From assembly GCA_036788295.1 (NCBI GenBank), contig DAIQNR010000019.1, positions 9,883-73,882 of the forward strand: 64,000 nt of DNA, in the 5' to 3' direction. The DNA is from JAHQVK01 sp036788295. GTDB lineage: Bacteria; Myxococcota; Kuafuiibacteriia; Kuafuiibacteriales; Kuafuiibacteriaceae. Below are positions 1 to 10,368 of the stretch, piece by piece. The notes under the pieces were generated by a model. That model searched no databases. It was not told the origin of the DNA and was given only the letters and a program-made list of their open reading frames with translations. Numbering within the stretch: the first letter of the stretch is position 1; each line of letters begins with the position of its first letter. Position numbers and translations under genes: made by a program.

Positions 1-23
1 CTGCCGCTCGGTCCGGCCGCCCG

Positions 24-1604
24 TTGCGCCGGCGGGCGCATCCTTCGCCGCGGTCGCGCCCGCAGATGGGGTCCGAGGGGCGACCTTGCCCCGGCCCAGT
101 CCCGGTGGTAGTGGCCCCAGACCGGGCTCAAGTGCGCGTCGCGACGTCCATTCTGTGCGCCGCCTGCGCGTTTTCGGCCGCGCCCCTCGGGGAGGCGGCC
201 GAGCCGCCCACGGTGGGGACCTGGTATCGAGCCGAGCCCACCGGGGAGATCCGGTTCCCGGTCCGAGCGGTGACGAGCACCGCCTCCGATCCGCCCGGCG
301 GGCACGACCTCGACTCGCTGGTGCGGCTCGCGTCGAGCGACAGCCTCCAAGTGCGGGTCAGCGAGGCCCAGGTTCTCGAGGCGCGGGCGCTTTACCAGCT
401 CGCGGTGGCTCAGGCCTACCCCCAAGGCCGAGCCCGCTTCCTGTTCGGCGGCCCCACCCCCGAAGCCCGCACCACCGTCCGCAACGACCCGAGCACGCTC
501 ACCCCTGCCTCGCTCGAGCAGGATCTCGACTTCGGGGAGCTGGGGGTCACCTTTCGGGGCAACGCGGAGGCGGCGATCCCCATCTACACGTTCGGCCAGC
601 TCGAGAAGGGTCGCCAGGCCTCCTCCCACCTCATCGAAGCGGCGACGGCCCAGGTCACGGCGACCCGGGCCCAGGTGATCGTCGATCTGAACCGGGCCTA
701 CTGGGGCTGGCAGCTCGTTCGCAGCCTGCTCGGATCGCTCGACGAAGGGGCCCGTCGCCTGACCGAGGTGCTCGAGCGCATCGAGGAGCTGCTCGACGCC
801 GACAGCCCCCAGGTCACCGAAAACGACCGGCTCCGGCTGAAATTCGCGCTCGCCAGCCTCTCGGCCAGGCAGGCCGAGGCGGTCGGGGGCAAAGCCCAAA
901 TCGAGCAAGCGCTCCGGCTGCTCGTCGGGCGCGCGCAGGGTCGCCCGCTCCCGCTGAAGGAAGAGAAGCTCGCCACCTCGCTGCCCCGCCTGATGCCGCT
1001 TCAAGAGCTCTTGTCGGGGGCCAAGAGCGGTCGCCCGGAGCTGGCCGCGCTCCATCACGTCGTCGAAGCCCAGCGCGCGTTTCGCGATCTGCGGGCGGCG
1101 CAGCTGTACCCGACGCTGTTCTTCGGCGGGTTTCTCAACTTTGCGGTCACCACCAACGCCACCGACCAGACCAACCCGTTCTTGAACGACCCCTTCAACT
1201 TCTTCGATGCCGGGGTCGGTTTCGGGCTGCAGGTCGAGCTCGATTTTTTCCAGCGGCTCGCCCAGGTCGAGCAAGCGGAGGCTCAGCTCGCGGTGCGGGA
1301 GCAGCAGCGCGAGCTTCTGGGAGAGGCGGTGGAGCTCGAGGTGCGGTCGATCCACGCCCGGCTCGAGGCCGCCCGCGAGCAGGCGAACCGGCTGGAGCGG
1401 GCGTATTCGTCGGCCCGGGGCTGGCTGACTGGCGCCGTGCTCGCGTACGACGTCGGGGCCGGCCGCGCCGACGAGCTCATCGACGCCTTCTTGGCCTGGG
1501 CGACGTCGGAGGCCGAGCTCGAGACCACCCGCTTCTCCTACCTGGTGGGGTACGCCGACCTCGCCCGGGCCGCGGGGCGGCTCGTCGAGGCCCGCCGGCG
1601 GTGA
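24..1604 (+). CDS. TolC-like outer membrane efflux protein
   Basis: This is an outer-membrane factor of the TolC/OEP family, the exit duct of tripartite exporters. About 526 residues fit the family. A Sec signal (hydrophobic ATSILCAACAFSAAP, near residues 39-53) is followed by two alpha-helical OEP repeats with Ala/Leu/Glu-rich coiled-coil stretches (about 195-300 and 400-520) and beta-strand segments such as GVTFRGNAEAAIPIYTFGQL. The reading frame stays open to the left window edge, so the true start is uncertain. TTG 24, ATG 66 and GTG 132 are all in frame, and GTG 132 gives the most typical signal peptide. It is followed by an MlaC-like gene and an ABC exporter on the same strand, which suggests a joint envelope export function. 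The substrate is unknown. Confidence 0.85.
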   Translation: MRRRAHPSPRSRPQMGSEGRPCPGPVPVVVAPDRAQVRVATSILCAACAFSAAPLGEAAEPPTVGTWYRAEPTGEIRFPVRAVTSTASDPPGGHDLDSLVRLASSDSLQVRVSEAQVLEARALYQLAVAQAYPQGRARFLFGGPTPEARTTVRNDPSTLTPASLEQDLDFGELGVTFRGNAEAAIPIYTFGQLEKGRQASSHLIEAATAQVTATRAQVIVDLNRAYWGWQLVRSLLGSLDEGARRLTEVLERIEELLDADSPQVTENDRLRLKFALASLSARQAEAVGGKAQIEQALRLLVGRAQGRPLPLKEEKLATSLPRLMPLQELLSGAKSGRPELAALHHVVEAQRAFRDLRAAQLYPTLFFGGFLNFAVTTNATDQTNPFLNDPFNFFDAGVGFGLQVELDFFQRLAQVEQAEAQLAVREQQRELLGEAVELEVRSIHARLEAAREQANRLERAYSSARGWLTGAVLAYDVGAGRADELIDAFLAWATSEAELETTRFSYLVGYADLARAAGRLVEARRR

Positions 1605-1661
1605 TCGCCGCCACGGTGGTGAACAATCGGCTTGCGTCGGTCCGTCGGAGGGCACGACACC

Positions 1662-2339
1662 ATGCGTATGTCCCCGCTCTTGCGACCCCCGCTCGCCTTC
1701 GCCCTCGCCGTCACCGTGGCGGTCGCGGCCGAGGCGGCCCCAGCCTCCCCGAAGGCGTTCTTGGAGGCGAAGATCGAGGCCGCCCACGCCCTCGCTCGCC
1801 GGAAGGTGCCGCCGGGCAGCGAGGCCGAAAAGAAGCTGAAGTCCGACGCCAAGTTGCTCATCGACGACATGCTCGACTGGGGCGAGCTCACCGAGCGATC
1901 GCTCGGGAGCCACTGGAAGAAGCTGTCGGAAGGGGACCGGACCCGCTTCTCCGGCCTCCTTCGCCAGCTGATCGAGGCCTCGTACCGGTCGCGGCTCGAC
2001 CTCGCGTTCCAAAAGCAGGACGAGATCAACCGTCCGTCGAAGGTGGACATCGACTGGCTCGAGGAGGACCTCTCCCCAGACAAAGCCAGCCTGCTCGCCA
2101 AGGTCAGCTCCGGCGGCGATTCGGCCCTCGTCGGGTTCAGCCTCCGCCGGGACGAGGAGCGGTGGCGGGTGTACGACGTGGCGCTCGACGAGCTGTCCAC
2201 CTTGCGAACCTACCGGTCGAACTTCAACAAGATCATCAGGGATGAAGGCATCCCGGGGCTGTTCACCCGCCTCGAGAAGAAGATCGAGGACATCGAGGCA
2301 GGGAGGGCGGACCTCTCTCGGTCCGGCTTGTCCGACTGA
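1662..2339 (+). CDS. MlaC/Ttg2D-family periplasmic lipid-binding protein
   Basis: The 225-residue secreted protein belongs to the Tol_Tol_Ttg2 (MlaC) family, which carries phospholipids across the periplasm. Features seen are a signal peptide (LAFALAVTVAVAAEA), the family-like helix LIDDMLDWGELTERSLGSHW, and the C-terminal WRVYDVALDELS and YRSNFNKIIRDEGIPGLF segments that resemble the conserved 'vyDV.idGiSLv.nYR.qF' region. I chose ATG 1662 because GGAGGG at 1647-1652 sits at proper spacing; an upstream in-frame start at 1632 has no such site. It lies 57 nt after the TolC-like gene and 6 nt before an ABC exporter. Canonical mlaC sits with mlaFEDB, which is not visible here. Confidence 0.8.
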   Translation: MRMSPLLRPPLAFALAVTVAVAAEAAPASPKAFLEAKIEAAHALARRKVPPGSEAEKKLKSDAKLLIDDMLDWGELTERSLGSHWKKLSEGDRTRFSGLLRQLIEASYRSRLDLAFQKQDEINRPSKVDIDWLEEDLSPDKASLLAKVSSGGDSALVGFSLRRDEERWRVYDVALDELSTLRTYRSNFNKIIRDEGIPGLFTRLEKKIEDIEAGRADLSRSGLSD

Positions 2340-2345
2340 ACGTCC

Positions 2346-4175
2346 ATGGGCCGCTTCGAGGCGACTGCGCGGCCCGAGATCTCGGGCCTCGCCCACCGGG
2401 CCTGGAAGAGCCTTCTTTTGCTGCCTCCGGGCGAGCGCTGGCGGTGGTGGCTGCTCGTGCCCGCGATGGGCACGGCGGCGATGCTCGAGGCCGCGGGCGC
2501 GGCCCTCATCTTCACCCTGGTCGAGGTGGTCCACGACCGGGCCCGGGCCGGCGACCTGCTCGTCACCCGGGCCGTCGCTGCCGGGCTCGGGCTTTCGCCC
2601 CATGAGGTGCTCGTCCCCTTCTCGGCCGCCGTCGCCGGCTTCTACCTGGTGAAGAACGCCACCGTCGGGCTCGTGGAGTGGTTCATTCACCGCAGGGCGG
2701 CGGCCGCGGTCACGCACGTGTCGGCCCGGCTGCTCACCGCCTACCTCGCCGCGCCCTTTTCCCTGCACCTCGGGACGCGATCCTCGGCGCTCATCCGCAA
2801 CGTGCACGACGCCGTGGAGCTGACGTACCGAGGAGCGCTCCTGTCGATGGCGAGCGCGATCAGCGAGCTGGTGCTCGCGCTCGGCCTGTTCGCGGTGCTC
2901 GTCCACACCGCGCCGGAGCTGAGCCTCGGGCTCGGGCTCGGAGTCGGGGGGTTCTTCCTCCTCACCCTGACCGCGACCCGCCGCGCCTTCACCCGGTGGG
3001 GCGAAGCGATGCACCGGCTCCGGGCGAGCGCGCTGTCGAGCCTTCAGCAGGGGCTCGGCGGCATGCGGGAGGTTCGTGTGCTCGGCCGGGAGGCGTTCTT
3101 CGCCGACGCCTACCGAGCCCTCCGGGCCGAGATGGGGCGCCTGTCGGTGTGGCGGGGCGTGGCCGACAGCTTGCCCCGCCTGTTGCTCGAGACCGCGTTC
3201 GTCACCGGGGTGTGCGGCATGGTGGTCGGGTTCTTCTGGGCCGGCGAGCTCGACCGCGTGGTCGTGCTGCTCGGCGTGCTCGCCTACGCCGGGTTTCGCC
3301 TGTTCCCGGTGGTGCAGCGCATCCTCCACCACATCGCCGCGGTCCGGTTCAGCGCGGCGAGCATGGACGAGCTGCTGTCCGAGCTCGGCCGATTCGAGTT
3401 GCCCGCCCCGCAAGGACCCCTCCCGGCCCGGTTCGAGCGCAGCCTTCGGTTCGAGTCGGTGTCGCTCACCTACCCCGACGCGGCGAGCCCCGCGCTCGCC
3501 GGCCTCGACCTCGAGCTGTCGCCCGGGGAGCGGCTCGGGGTCGTCGGCCCCACCGGGGCGGGCAAGTCGACCTTCATCGACCTCTTGCTCGGCCTGCTCG
3601 ACCCGACCGAAGGGACGATCTTCATCGACGGGGAGCCGCTGCCCCCGCGGCGGCGGGCGTGGCAGCGGCGGATCGGCTTCGTACCCCAATCCCCCCACCT
3701 GCTCGACGACACCCTGACGAAAAACGTGGCCTTCGGGGTCCCCGAGGCCGAGATCGACGAGGCGAGGGTGAAGGAGGCGGCCCGGCTCGCGCAGCTGGGG
3801 CCCCTCATCGACCGGCTCCCCCACGGCCTTCACACCGTCGTCGGCGAGCGGGGCCAGCGGCTGTCCGGGGGCGAGCGGCAGCGGGTCGCCGTGGCCCGGG
3901 CCCTGTACCACCGGCCTTCGGTGCTCGTGTTCGACGAGGCGACCTCCGCGCTCGACACCGTGACCGAGTCGGCCCTGATGGACGCGCTCGATGGGCTGTC
4001 CCGCGAGCACACCGTCGTGCTCGTGGCCCACCGGATCGCGACCGTCGCCGGCTGCGACCGCATCCTCGTGCTCGAAGGGGGGATAGCGACCGGCCTCGAC
4101 CGCCCCGAGGTGCTCGGCGCCGCCCACCCCACCTACCGAAAGCTCGCTCGAAGCACCGAGCCGGTGCCCATCTAG
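2346..4175 (+). CDS. ABC exporter, fused permease and ATPase (MsbA-like)
   Basis: This 609-residue half-transporter has an N-terminal six-helix ABC exporter domain (about 20-330) and a C-terminal nucleotide-binding domain (about 365-600). The ATPase motifs are all present: Walker A GPTGAGKST, Q-loop FVPQSPHL, signature LSGGERQR, Walker B VLVFDEATSAL and the H-loop VAHR. Such proteins act as homodimers that export lipids, peptides or drugs. The start follows the MlaC-like stop by 6 nt, so the two are probably co-transcribed with the TolC-like gene. The substrate cannot be read from sequence; a lipid or lipid-like substrate is an inference from the MlaC neighbour. Confidence 0.87.
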   Translation: MGRFEATARPEISGLAHRAWKSLLLLPPGERWRWWLLVPAMGTAAMLEAAGAALIFTLVEVVHDRARAGDLLVTRAVAAGLGLSPHEVLVPFSAAVAGFYLVKNATVGLVEWFIHRRAAAAVTHVSARLLTAYLAAPFSLHLGTRSSALIRNVHDAVELTYRGALLSMASAISELVLALGLFAVLVHTAPELSLGLGLGVGGFFLLTLTATRRAFTRWGEAMHRLRASALSSLQQGLGGMREVRVLGREAFFADAYRALRAEMGRLSVWRGVADSLPRLLLETAFVTGVCGMVVGFFWAGELDRVVVLLGVLAYAGFRLFPVVQRILHHIAAVRFSAASMDELLSELGRFELPAPQGPLPARFERSLRFESVSLTYPDAASPALAGLDLELSPGERLGVVGPTGAGKSTFIDLLLGLLDPTEGTIFIDGEPLPPRRRAWQRRIGFVPQSPHLLDDTLTKNVAFGVPEAEIDEARVKEAARLAQLGPLIDRLPHGLHTVVGERGQRLSGGERQRVAVARALYHRPSVLVFDEATSALDTVTESALMDALDGLSREHTVVLVAHRIATVAGCDRILVLEGGIATGLDRPEVLGAAHPTYRKLARSTEPVPI

Positions 4176-4198
4176 CCGTCGGGAGGTCTCGAACGACC

Positions 4199-4837
4199 AT
4201 GGGGCACATCCTCGTGACCGGTTTTCGCCGTTTCGCCAGCCACGCGGTGAACCCTTCCGGTGAGCTGGCCCTGGCGCTCGACGGCCGCGCGGTGGCGGGG
4301 CGGAGGGTTCGGGGCTGCGTGCTCCCGGTCGAATTCGACGGCGCCCCCCGCGCGCTCGACGAGGCCCTCGCCGCCGGTCCGAGGCCCGAGCTGGTGGTCG
4401 CGCTCGGGCTCGCGTCGAGCCGGGCCGCGCTGTCGGTGGAGCGGGTGGCGGTGAACCTCATCGACGCGCCGATCCCCGACGAGGCCGGACAGTGGCTCCA
4501 CGACGTGCCCTGCCGGCCGGGCGGCCCGGCCGCGTACTTCTCGACCCTGCCGGTGAAGCGGATGGCGAGGGCGATCGAGCTCGCCGGCGTGCCGAGCGAG
4601 CTGTCCCTGAGCGCGGGGAGCTTCGTCTGCAACCTGGTCTTCTACCACTTGATGGAACGGCTCGCCGGGGACCGGGACGTCCGAGCCGGCTTCGTGCACG
4701 TCCCCGCCCTGCCCGACGCTCCGTCAGGGACGGGGGGCCTCCCGCTCGCCGAGCAGCTCCGGGGGCTCGAAGCCGGCCTCGCTGCCGCCCTCCACCCCGG
4801 AGACGACCTGCCCGGGATCGGCGGCGCGCTCGCCTGA
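4199..4837 (+). CDS. pcp: Pyroglutamyl-peptidase I (C15 family)
   Basis: This cytoplasmic cysteine peptidase removes N-terminal pyroglutamate from peptides. The 212-residue length matches bacterial Pcp. The N-terminal ILVTGFRRFASHAVNPS matches the family's 'iLvTGFePFg...NPS' signature, and SAGSFVCNLVFYHLM carries the nucleophile Cys. The catalytic Glu lies in the region VERVAVNL-IDAPIPDE and His in VHVPALP. ATG 4199 is preceded by GGGAGG at 4181-4186. The last 114 nt overlap the 3' end of the convergent receiver/phosphatase gene, and both reading frames look genuine there. Confidence 0.87.
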   Translation: MGHILVTGFRRFASHAVNPSGELALALDGRAVAGRRVRGCVLPVEFDGAPRALDEALAAGPRPELVVALGLASSRAALSVERVAVNLIDAPIPDEAGQWLHDVPCRPGGPAAYFSTLPVKRMARAIELAGVPSELSLSAGSFVCNLVFYHLMERLAGDRDVRAGFVHVPALPDAPSGTGGLPLAEQLRGLEAGLAAALHPGDDLPGIGGALA

Positions 4838-6505
4838 GCGATCCTCCTCGAACGAGCACCGGGCGTGAACCCGGTTGCCCCGTGGCGAGAACTCCAGGGT
4901 TTGGGAGATGCTGCGCACCATCTCGAGGCCGCGGCCGTGCATCTCGAACCCTTCGCCCCGGTCGGCCGAAACAGAGACGTCGAAACCGGGCCCGGAGTCG
5001 GTGACTTCGATGTCCACCAGCGCCCGCGGGCCGGACTTCTCGACCCGAATCGACAGCTCCACCCGGCCTCGGTCGAGCGCCTCGAGCCTGCGGGCCCGGT
5101 CCTCGTAGAACGCGCAGAAGCTGTCGGGGTCCGTCTTCGAGGCCGACTCGAGCCCCAACACGCCGTGGTCGATGGCGTTGTTCACGAGCTCCGCCGCCAC
5201 CGCGAACACCTCCACCCGCCGGCCCTCGAGCCCGGGCAGCGCGTCGAGCATCCCCTCCACCGTCCGCAGCGGATCCCCCCCGCGGAGCCCGTCCGGTCCG
5301 TAGACGAGGCGCAAGCTCGCGACCGAGCCCATCGCCGAGGCCGCCTCGACCGGCCGTGCGTCCGCGTGCACATCGAGCTCGAGCAACGTCACGTCGTCCC
5401 CAGGCTCCGCGCCGGCCACGAACCGGTCGAGCTCGGCCAGGGCGGCGTCGAACACCGCATTCGGGGCCCGCTCCGCGGCGATCTCGGCGAGCAGGCGCTC
5501 GTCCCCAAACGGGGTCCCGTCCGGGCGCTCCGCTTCGACCACCCCGTCGGAGAAGAGGTACATCCTCTCCCCCGGTCGCAAAGAGAGCACAGGAACCGGT
5601 CCGCGGGCATCGAAGCGGTCGAGCACGCCGAGCGGGAGGTGGTTCGACGGCACCGACGCCCGAATCTGTCCTTGCGGGCCTCGAACGAGCACCGGGGGCA
5701 TGCCCGCGTTGAGCACCGACACTTCGCCCCTCGACGGATCGATGTCGAGCAGCACCAAGGCCAAGAACCGGTCCCGGGGCAAGACCACCCGGAGGGCGGC
5801 GTGGGCGGCGGCGGCGAGGTCATCGATGTGCTGAAACTCGGCGCACATCCGCTGAAACTGGGCCACCACCGGCAGGCCGCCGATCGCGGCGACCAGCCCA
5901 TGGCCCGAAAAGTCGCCGAGCAGGAGCCGCATCCGGCCTTCCGGCCCGGGCGCGGCGAGCAGGAGGTCGCCGTTGAAGACGTCCAGTGGGCGGCTTCGGT
6001 ACCGAAACATCGGGTGGTCGAGCGACGGGCTCTTGATGAGGCTCGCCATCAACCGCTCGGCCACCACCTGCTCCTCGAGGCTTCTCGCGTGAAGCGCCTC
6101 GACCTGCGCCCGCTTCTCCGAGAGCGCGGCGAAGGCGGAGCGGGTCCGAAGCGCCGCCCGCATCTTGCTCTCGAGCACCTGGCGGTTGAAGGGTTTCGGC
6201 ACGAAGTCATCGGCTCCGGCCTCCATTCCCTTCTTCAGGCTGGCCTCGTCGGACAGCGCCGTGACCATGATGATCGGGACATGCTCGTCCCCAGCTGCGG
6301 CTTTCATCATCCGCGCCGCTTGAAACCCATCGACCCGGGGCATCATCGCGTCGAGCAGGACCACGTCCGGGCGCTCCCGAACGAACATCTCCACCGCCTC
6401 CGCCCCATCCTCGGCCTCGAACACGACGTAGCGGTCGCGGTCGAGCAAGCGGCCGAGCAGCACCCGGTTGATGCGCTGGTCGTCGGCGATGAGAACTCGG
6501 ATCAT
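4724..6505 (-). CDS. Response regulator with PP2C-type phosphatase and HATPase domains
   Basis: This 593-residue signalling protein joins three modules. The first is a receiver (1-125; acceptor Asp in VVLLDAMMPRVDG, Lys in PKPF). The second is a SpoIIE/RsbU-type PP2C phosphatase (about 165-390; metal-binding motifs LLLGDFSGHG, LFSDGVVEAE and GDDVTLLELD). The third is an anti-sigma-type HATPase (about 425-560; N-box ELVNNAIDHG, DSGPGFD, GRGLEMVRSI). The pairing predicts phosphorylation-controlled dephosphorylation of an antagonist plus a kinase that rephosphorylates it. The likely partner is the STAS protein immediately upstream, with a 4 nt ATGA overlap. The C-terminus overlaps pcp by 114 nt on the other strand. 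Confidence 0.88.
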   Translation of the reverse strand: MIRVLIADDQRINRVLLGRLLDRDRYVVFEAEDGAEAVEMFVRERPDVVLLDAMMPRVDGFQAARMMKAAAGDEHVPIIMVTALSDEASLKKGMEAGADDFVPKPFNRQVLESKMRAALRTRSAFAALSEKRAQVEALHARSLEEQVVAERLMASLIKSPSLDHPMFRYRSRPLDVFNGDLLLAAPGPEGRMRLLLGDFSGHGLVAAIGGLPVVAQFQRMCAEFQHIDDLAAAAHAALRVVLPRDRFLALVLLDIDPSRGEVSVLNAGMPPVLVRGPQGQIRASVPSNHLPLGVLDRFDARGPVPVLSLRPGERMYLFSDGVVEAERPDGTPFGDERLLAEIAAERAPNAVFDAALAELDRFVAGAEPGDDVTLLELDVHADARPVEAASAMGSVASLRLVYGPDGLRGGDPLRTVEGMLDALPGLEGRRVEVFAVAAELVNNAIDHGVLGLESASKTDPDSFCAFYEDRARRLEALDRGRVELSIRVEKSGPRALVDIEVTDSGPGFDVSVSADRGEGFEMHGRGLEMVRSISQTLEFSPRGNRVHARCSFEEDRSGERAADPGQVVSGVEGGSEAGFEPPELLGEREAPRP

Positions 6506-6798
6506 GCCGGCGCCATGGTGAAGATGCGATGAAAGTTCGCGATCTCGAGGACCTTTCGAACCTCGCTCGAGCAGCCCACGATCTCGACCTCGCGGGCGTG
6601 ATCTTTCAGCAAGAGCAACATGCCGAGCGCCGAGCTGTCGAGGTAGCTCGTGCCGGACAGATCCACCCGGCAGCGATGAACGCCGGGCGAGGCCTTCACG
6701 GCCTCACGAAACTCCCGGTGGAGGTTGAAGTCGAACCTTCCGTCGATCGACAGGGTGAGTTCTTGGCCATTCGAGGACAGTTGGGCGTTGATCGGCAT
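6502..6798 (-). CDS. STAS-domain anti-sigma factor antagonist
   Basis: The 98-residue single-domain STAS protein resembles SpoIIAA/RsbV. The phospho-acceptor region is DLSGTSYLDSSALGML, with Ser in the expected loop after the beta-strand. In its dephosphorylated form this type of protein binds an anti-sigma HATPase. It overlaps the downstream phosphatase/HATPase gene by 4 nt, so the two are translationally coupled and probably cognate. No sigma factor is encoded nearby, so the output may be a distant sigma factor or another target. Confidence 0.85.
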   Translation of the reverse strand: MPINAQLSSNGQELTLSIDGRFDFNLHREFREAVKASPGVHRCRVDLSGTSYLDSSALGMLLLLKDHAREVEIVGCSSEVRKVLEIANFHRIFTMAPA

Positions 6799-6872
6799 CT
6801 TGTTCCCTTCGAGCCCCCATCACGTAGGGCAGGACCCGCTCGTGCAGTCGGATCGATTTCAGTGGCTAGAAC

Positions 6873-7784
6873 TCAAAACAGCTCGACATCCCCGGCGTCC
6901 ATTCCATCCTGGCTCACCGGGGAGATCTTGGGCGGCGCAGCGACGTGGGTGAAATCGCCCGGGTCGTCCGACCCGAGCGCGGTCACCGCCTCCTTCGAGG
7001 CCTGAAGCCGCTGCTCCACTTGGCCGAGGACCTGAGTGGCGAGATCCTCGAACTGAAGACCGCGGATCGCGGCCGCGGCCCGGAGGTCGAGCCGCTCCGA
7101 CAGGGCTTGAACCATCGCGAGCCGCTCGGCGAGCGCGGCTTGGACCAACTCCACCGATCTCCGCATCGCCTTCACCTCACTTTGGGCTTCGAGCGCGGCG
7201 TCGAGGTCGTGGCTCGCCATGTCGGCGATCGCCGTCTGCACCTCGGTGATCGAGCTACGGGCCCTCTCGATGGTCTCGACGATCTCTTCGTTCAAGGCCC
7301 GGGTGTTTCGAGACAGGGCCCGCACCTCGTGGGCCACGACCTGAAAGCCCTTTCCCTGCTCGCCGGCGCGGGCCGCCTCGAGGGAGGCGTTGATGGCGAG
7401 CAGCGAGGTGTCGGCGGCGATCGCATCGACCCGCTCCACCCGCTCGAAGATGGCGTCGATGTGCTCCACCATGTCGTTCACCTTGTAGGCGATGAGCACG
7501 GTTTGCTTGCCGAAGTCCGCCAGTTGGTTCGCAAACAGGAAAAAGATCGACTCGGTCTTCTCGAGAAAGTCATTGAGGTCGTTTCGCCCGTCCCCGTCGC
7601 CGCCGGTCAGCGCTTCCTCGACCAGTCGCCGCTGTTGCTTCGCGTCTTTCGCAAGCGCGGTGAAGCTCTCGTAGAGCTCCGCCACCGCCTTCGAGAGAAG
7701 GGACCGGCACTGGCCCACCTCGGTCGACGCGACGTCGAGCGATGCGCCAGCCGCCGCCGCGAGCTCCGTACGGGCCGCCGTCAC
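6873..7784 (-). CDS. Soluble methyl-accepting chemotaxis-like protein
   Basis: This 303-residue protein has no membrane segment. It carries an MCP signalling hairpin: IAADTSLLAINASLEAARAGEQGKGFQVVAHEVRALS (split here: IAADTSLLAINASLEAA then RAGEQGKGFQVVAHEVRALS) near residues 140-180, which closely follows the receptor tip consensus that contacts CheA and CheW. The rest is mostly amphipathic helix. No ligand domain is recognisable. The gene follows the CheY gene with a 4 nt overlap, which suggests a cytoplasmic chemosensory-like array component. No cheA, cheW or cheR is present in the window, so the partner kinase is elsewhere. Confidence 0.82.
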   Translation of the reverse strand: MTAARTELAAAAGASLDVASTEVGQCRSLLSKAVAELYESFTALAKDAKQQRRLVEEALTGGDGDGRNDLNDFLEKTESIFFLFANQLADFGKQTVLIAYKVNDMVEHIDAIFERVERVDAIAADTSLLAINASLEAARAGEQGKGFQVVAHEVRALSRNTRALNEEIVETIERARSSITEVQTAIADMASHDLDAALEAQSEVKAMRRSVELVQAALAERLAMVQALSERLDLRAAAAIRGLQFEDLATQVLGQVEQRLQASKEAVTALGSDDPGDFTHVAAPPKISPVSQDGMDAGDVELF

Positions 7785-8143
7785 TGGAGGACCTTGCGCA
7801 CGGTGGCGATGAGCTTCGTGGGATCAAAGGGCTTCACGAGCCAGCCGGTCGCGCCCGCTTGCTTCGCCGTCGCCTTCTTCTCGGCGCTCACCTCGGTGGT
7901 GAGCATCAAGATCGGCGTGTGTTTGTAGTTGGGAAGCTCTCGCAGCTTTCCGACCAGGGTGATCCCGTCCATCCGGGGCATGTTCACGTCGATGAGGCAC
8001 AGCCGCACCGATTCGATCTGCGCGAGCTCGAGGCCGGCCATCCCGTCCTCGGCTTGCACCACGGACAGTCCCGCCTCTTCGAGCGTCGCCCGCACCAGCG
8101 CTCGCATGGACGGCGAGTCATCGACCGCCAGCACATCGGCCAT
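7781..8143 (-). CDS. CheY-like single-domain response regulator
   Basis: The 120-residue receiver has all phosphotransfer residues: acidic pair in LAVDDSP, acceptor Asp in CLIDVNMPRMDG, Thr in MLTTE and Lys in VKPFDP. There is no output domain. I chose ATG 8143 (MADVLAVDD); a TTG two codons upstream is also in frame. It overlaps the soluble MCP-like gene by 4 nt. The overall match to chemotaxis CheY is good, but flagellar-motor binding cannot be judged, so it may be a phosphate sink or a gliding/regulatory CheY. Confidence 0.88.
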   Translation of the reverse strand: MADVLAVDDSPSMRALVRATLEEAGLSVVQAEDGMAGLELAQIESVRLCLIDVNMPRMDGITLVGKLRELPNYKHTPILMLTTEVSAEKKATAKQAGATGWLVKPFDPTKLIATVRKVLQ

Positions 8144-8328
8144 ATTCAAGGCATCGGCGCTCCCCGCCGGCGCTTGAGCGCCGCACCGTCAGAACCGGGT
8201 TCGGGAAATCGACCGCGGAGGTTGCGAAGGCCGAGCGAGTCGCGGACGCGAGGTCGCCCTCCGACGGGAGCGAAGCGGACCAGCGCCGGCGAGGGAGGGC
8301 GAGATTCGTTCCCGACCGGCTCTTGGCT

Positions 8329-10266
<1,938 letters not shown>

Positions 10267-10368
10267 CCTTTTTGGTCCTGTACCCCGCTGGGGACGGCTT
10301 CACACTCTATACCGTCCCACACCGGAAGCGAAAGCGCCGTCGCTCTCGTTGGCGGCGACGAGGCCCGC

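Noticed and set aside
4724..4837. Idea that the signalling gene ends earlier and does not overlap pcp
   Set aside because: No earlier in-frame stop exists, and pcp needs its C-terminal His region and normal length, so both frames were kept.
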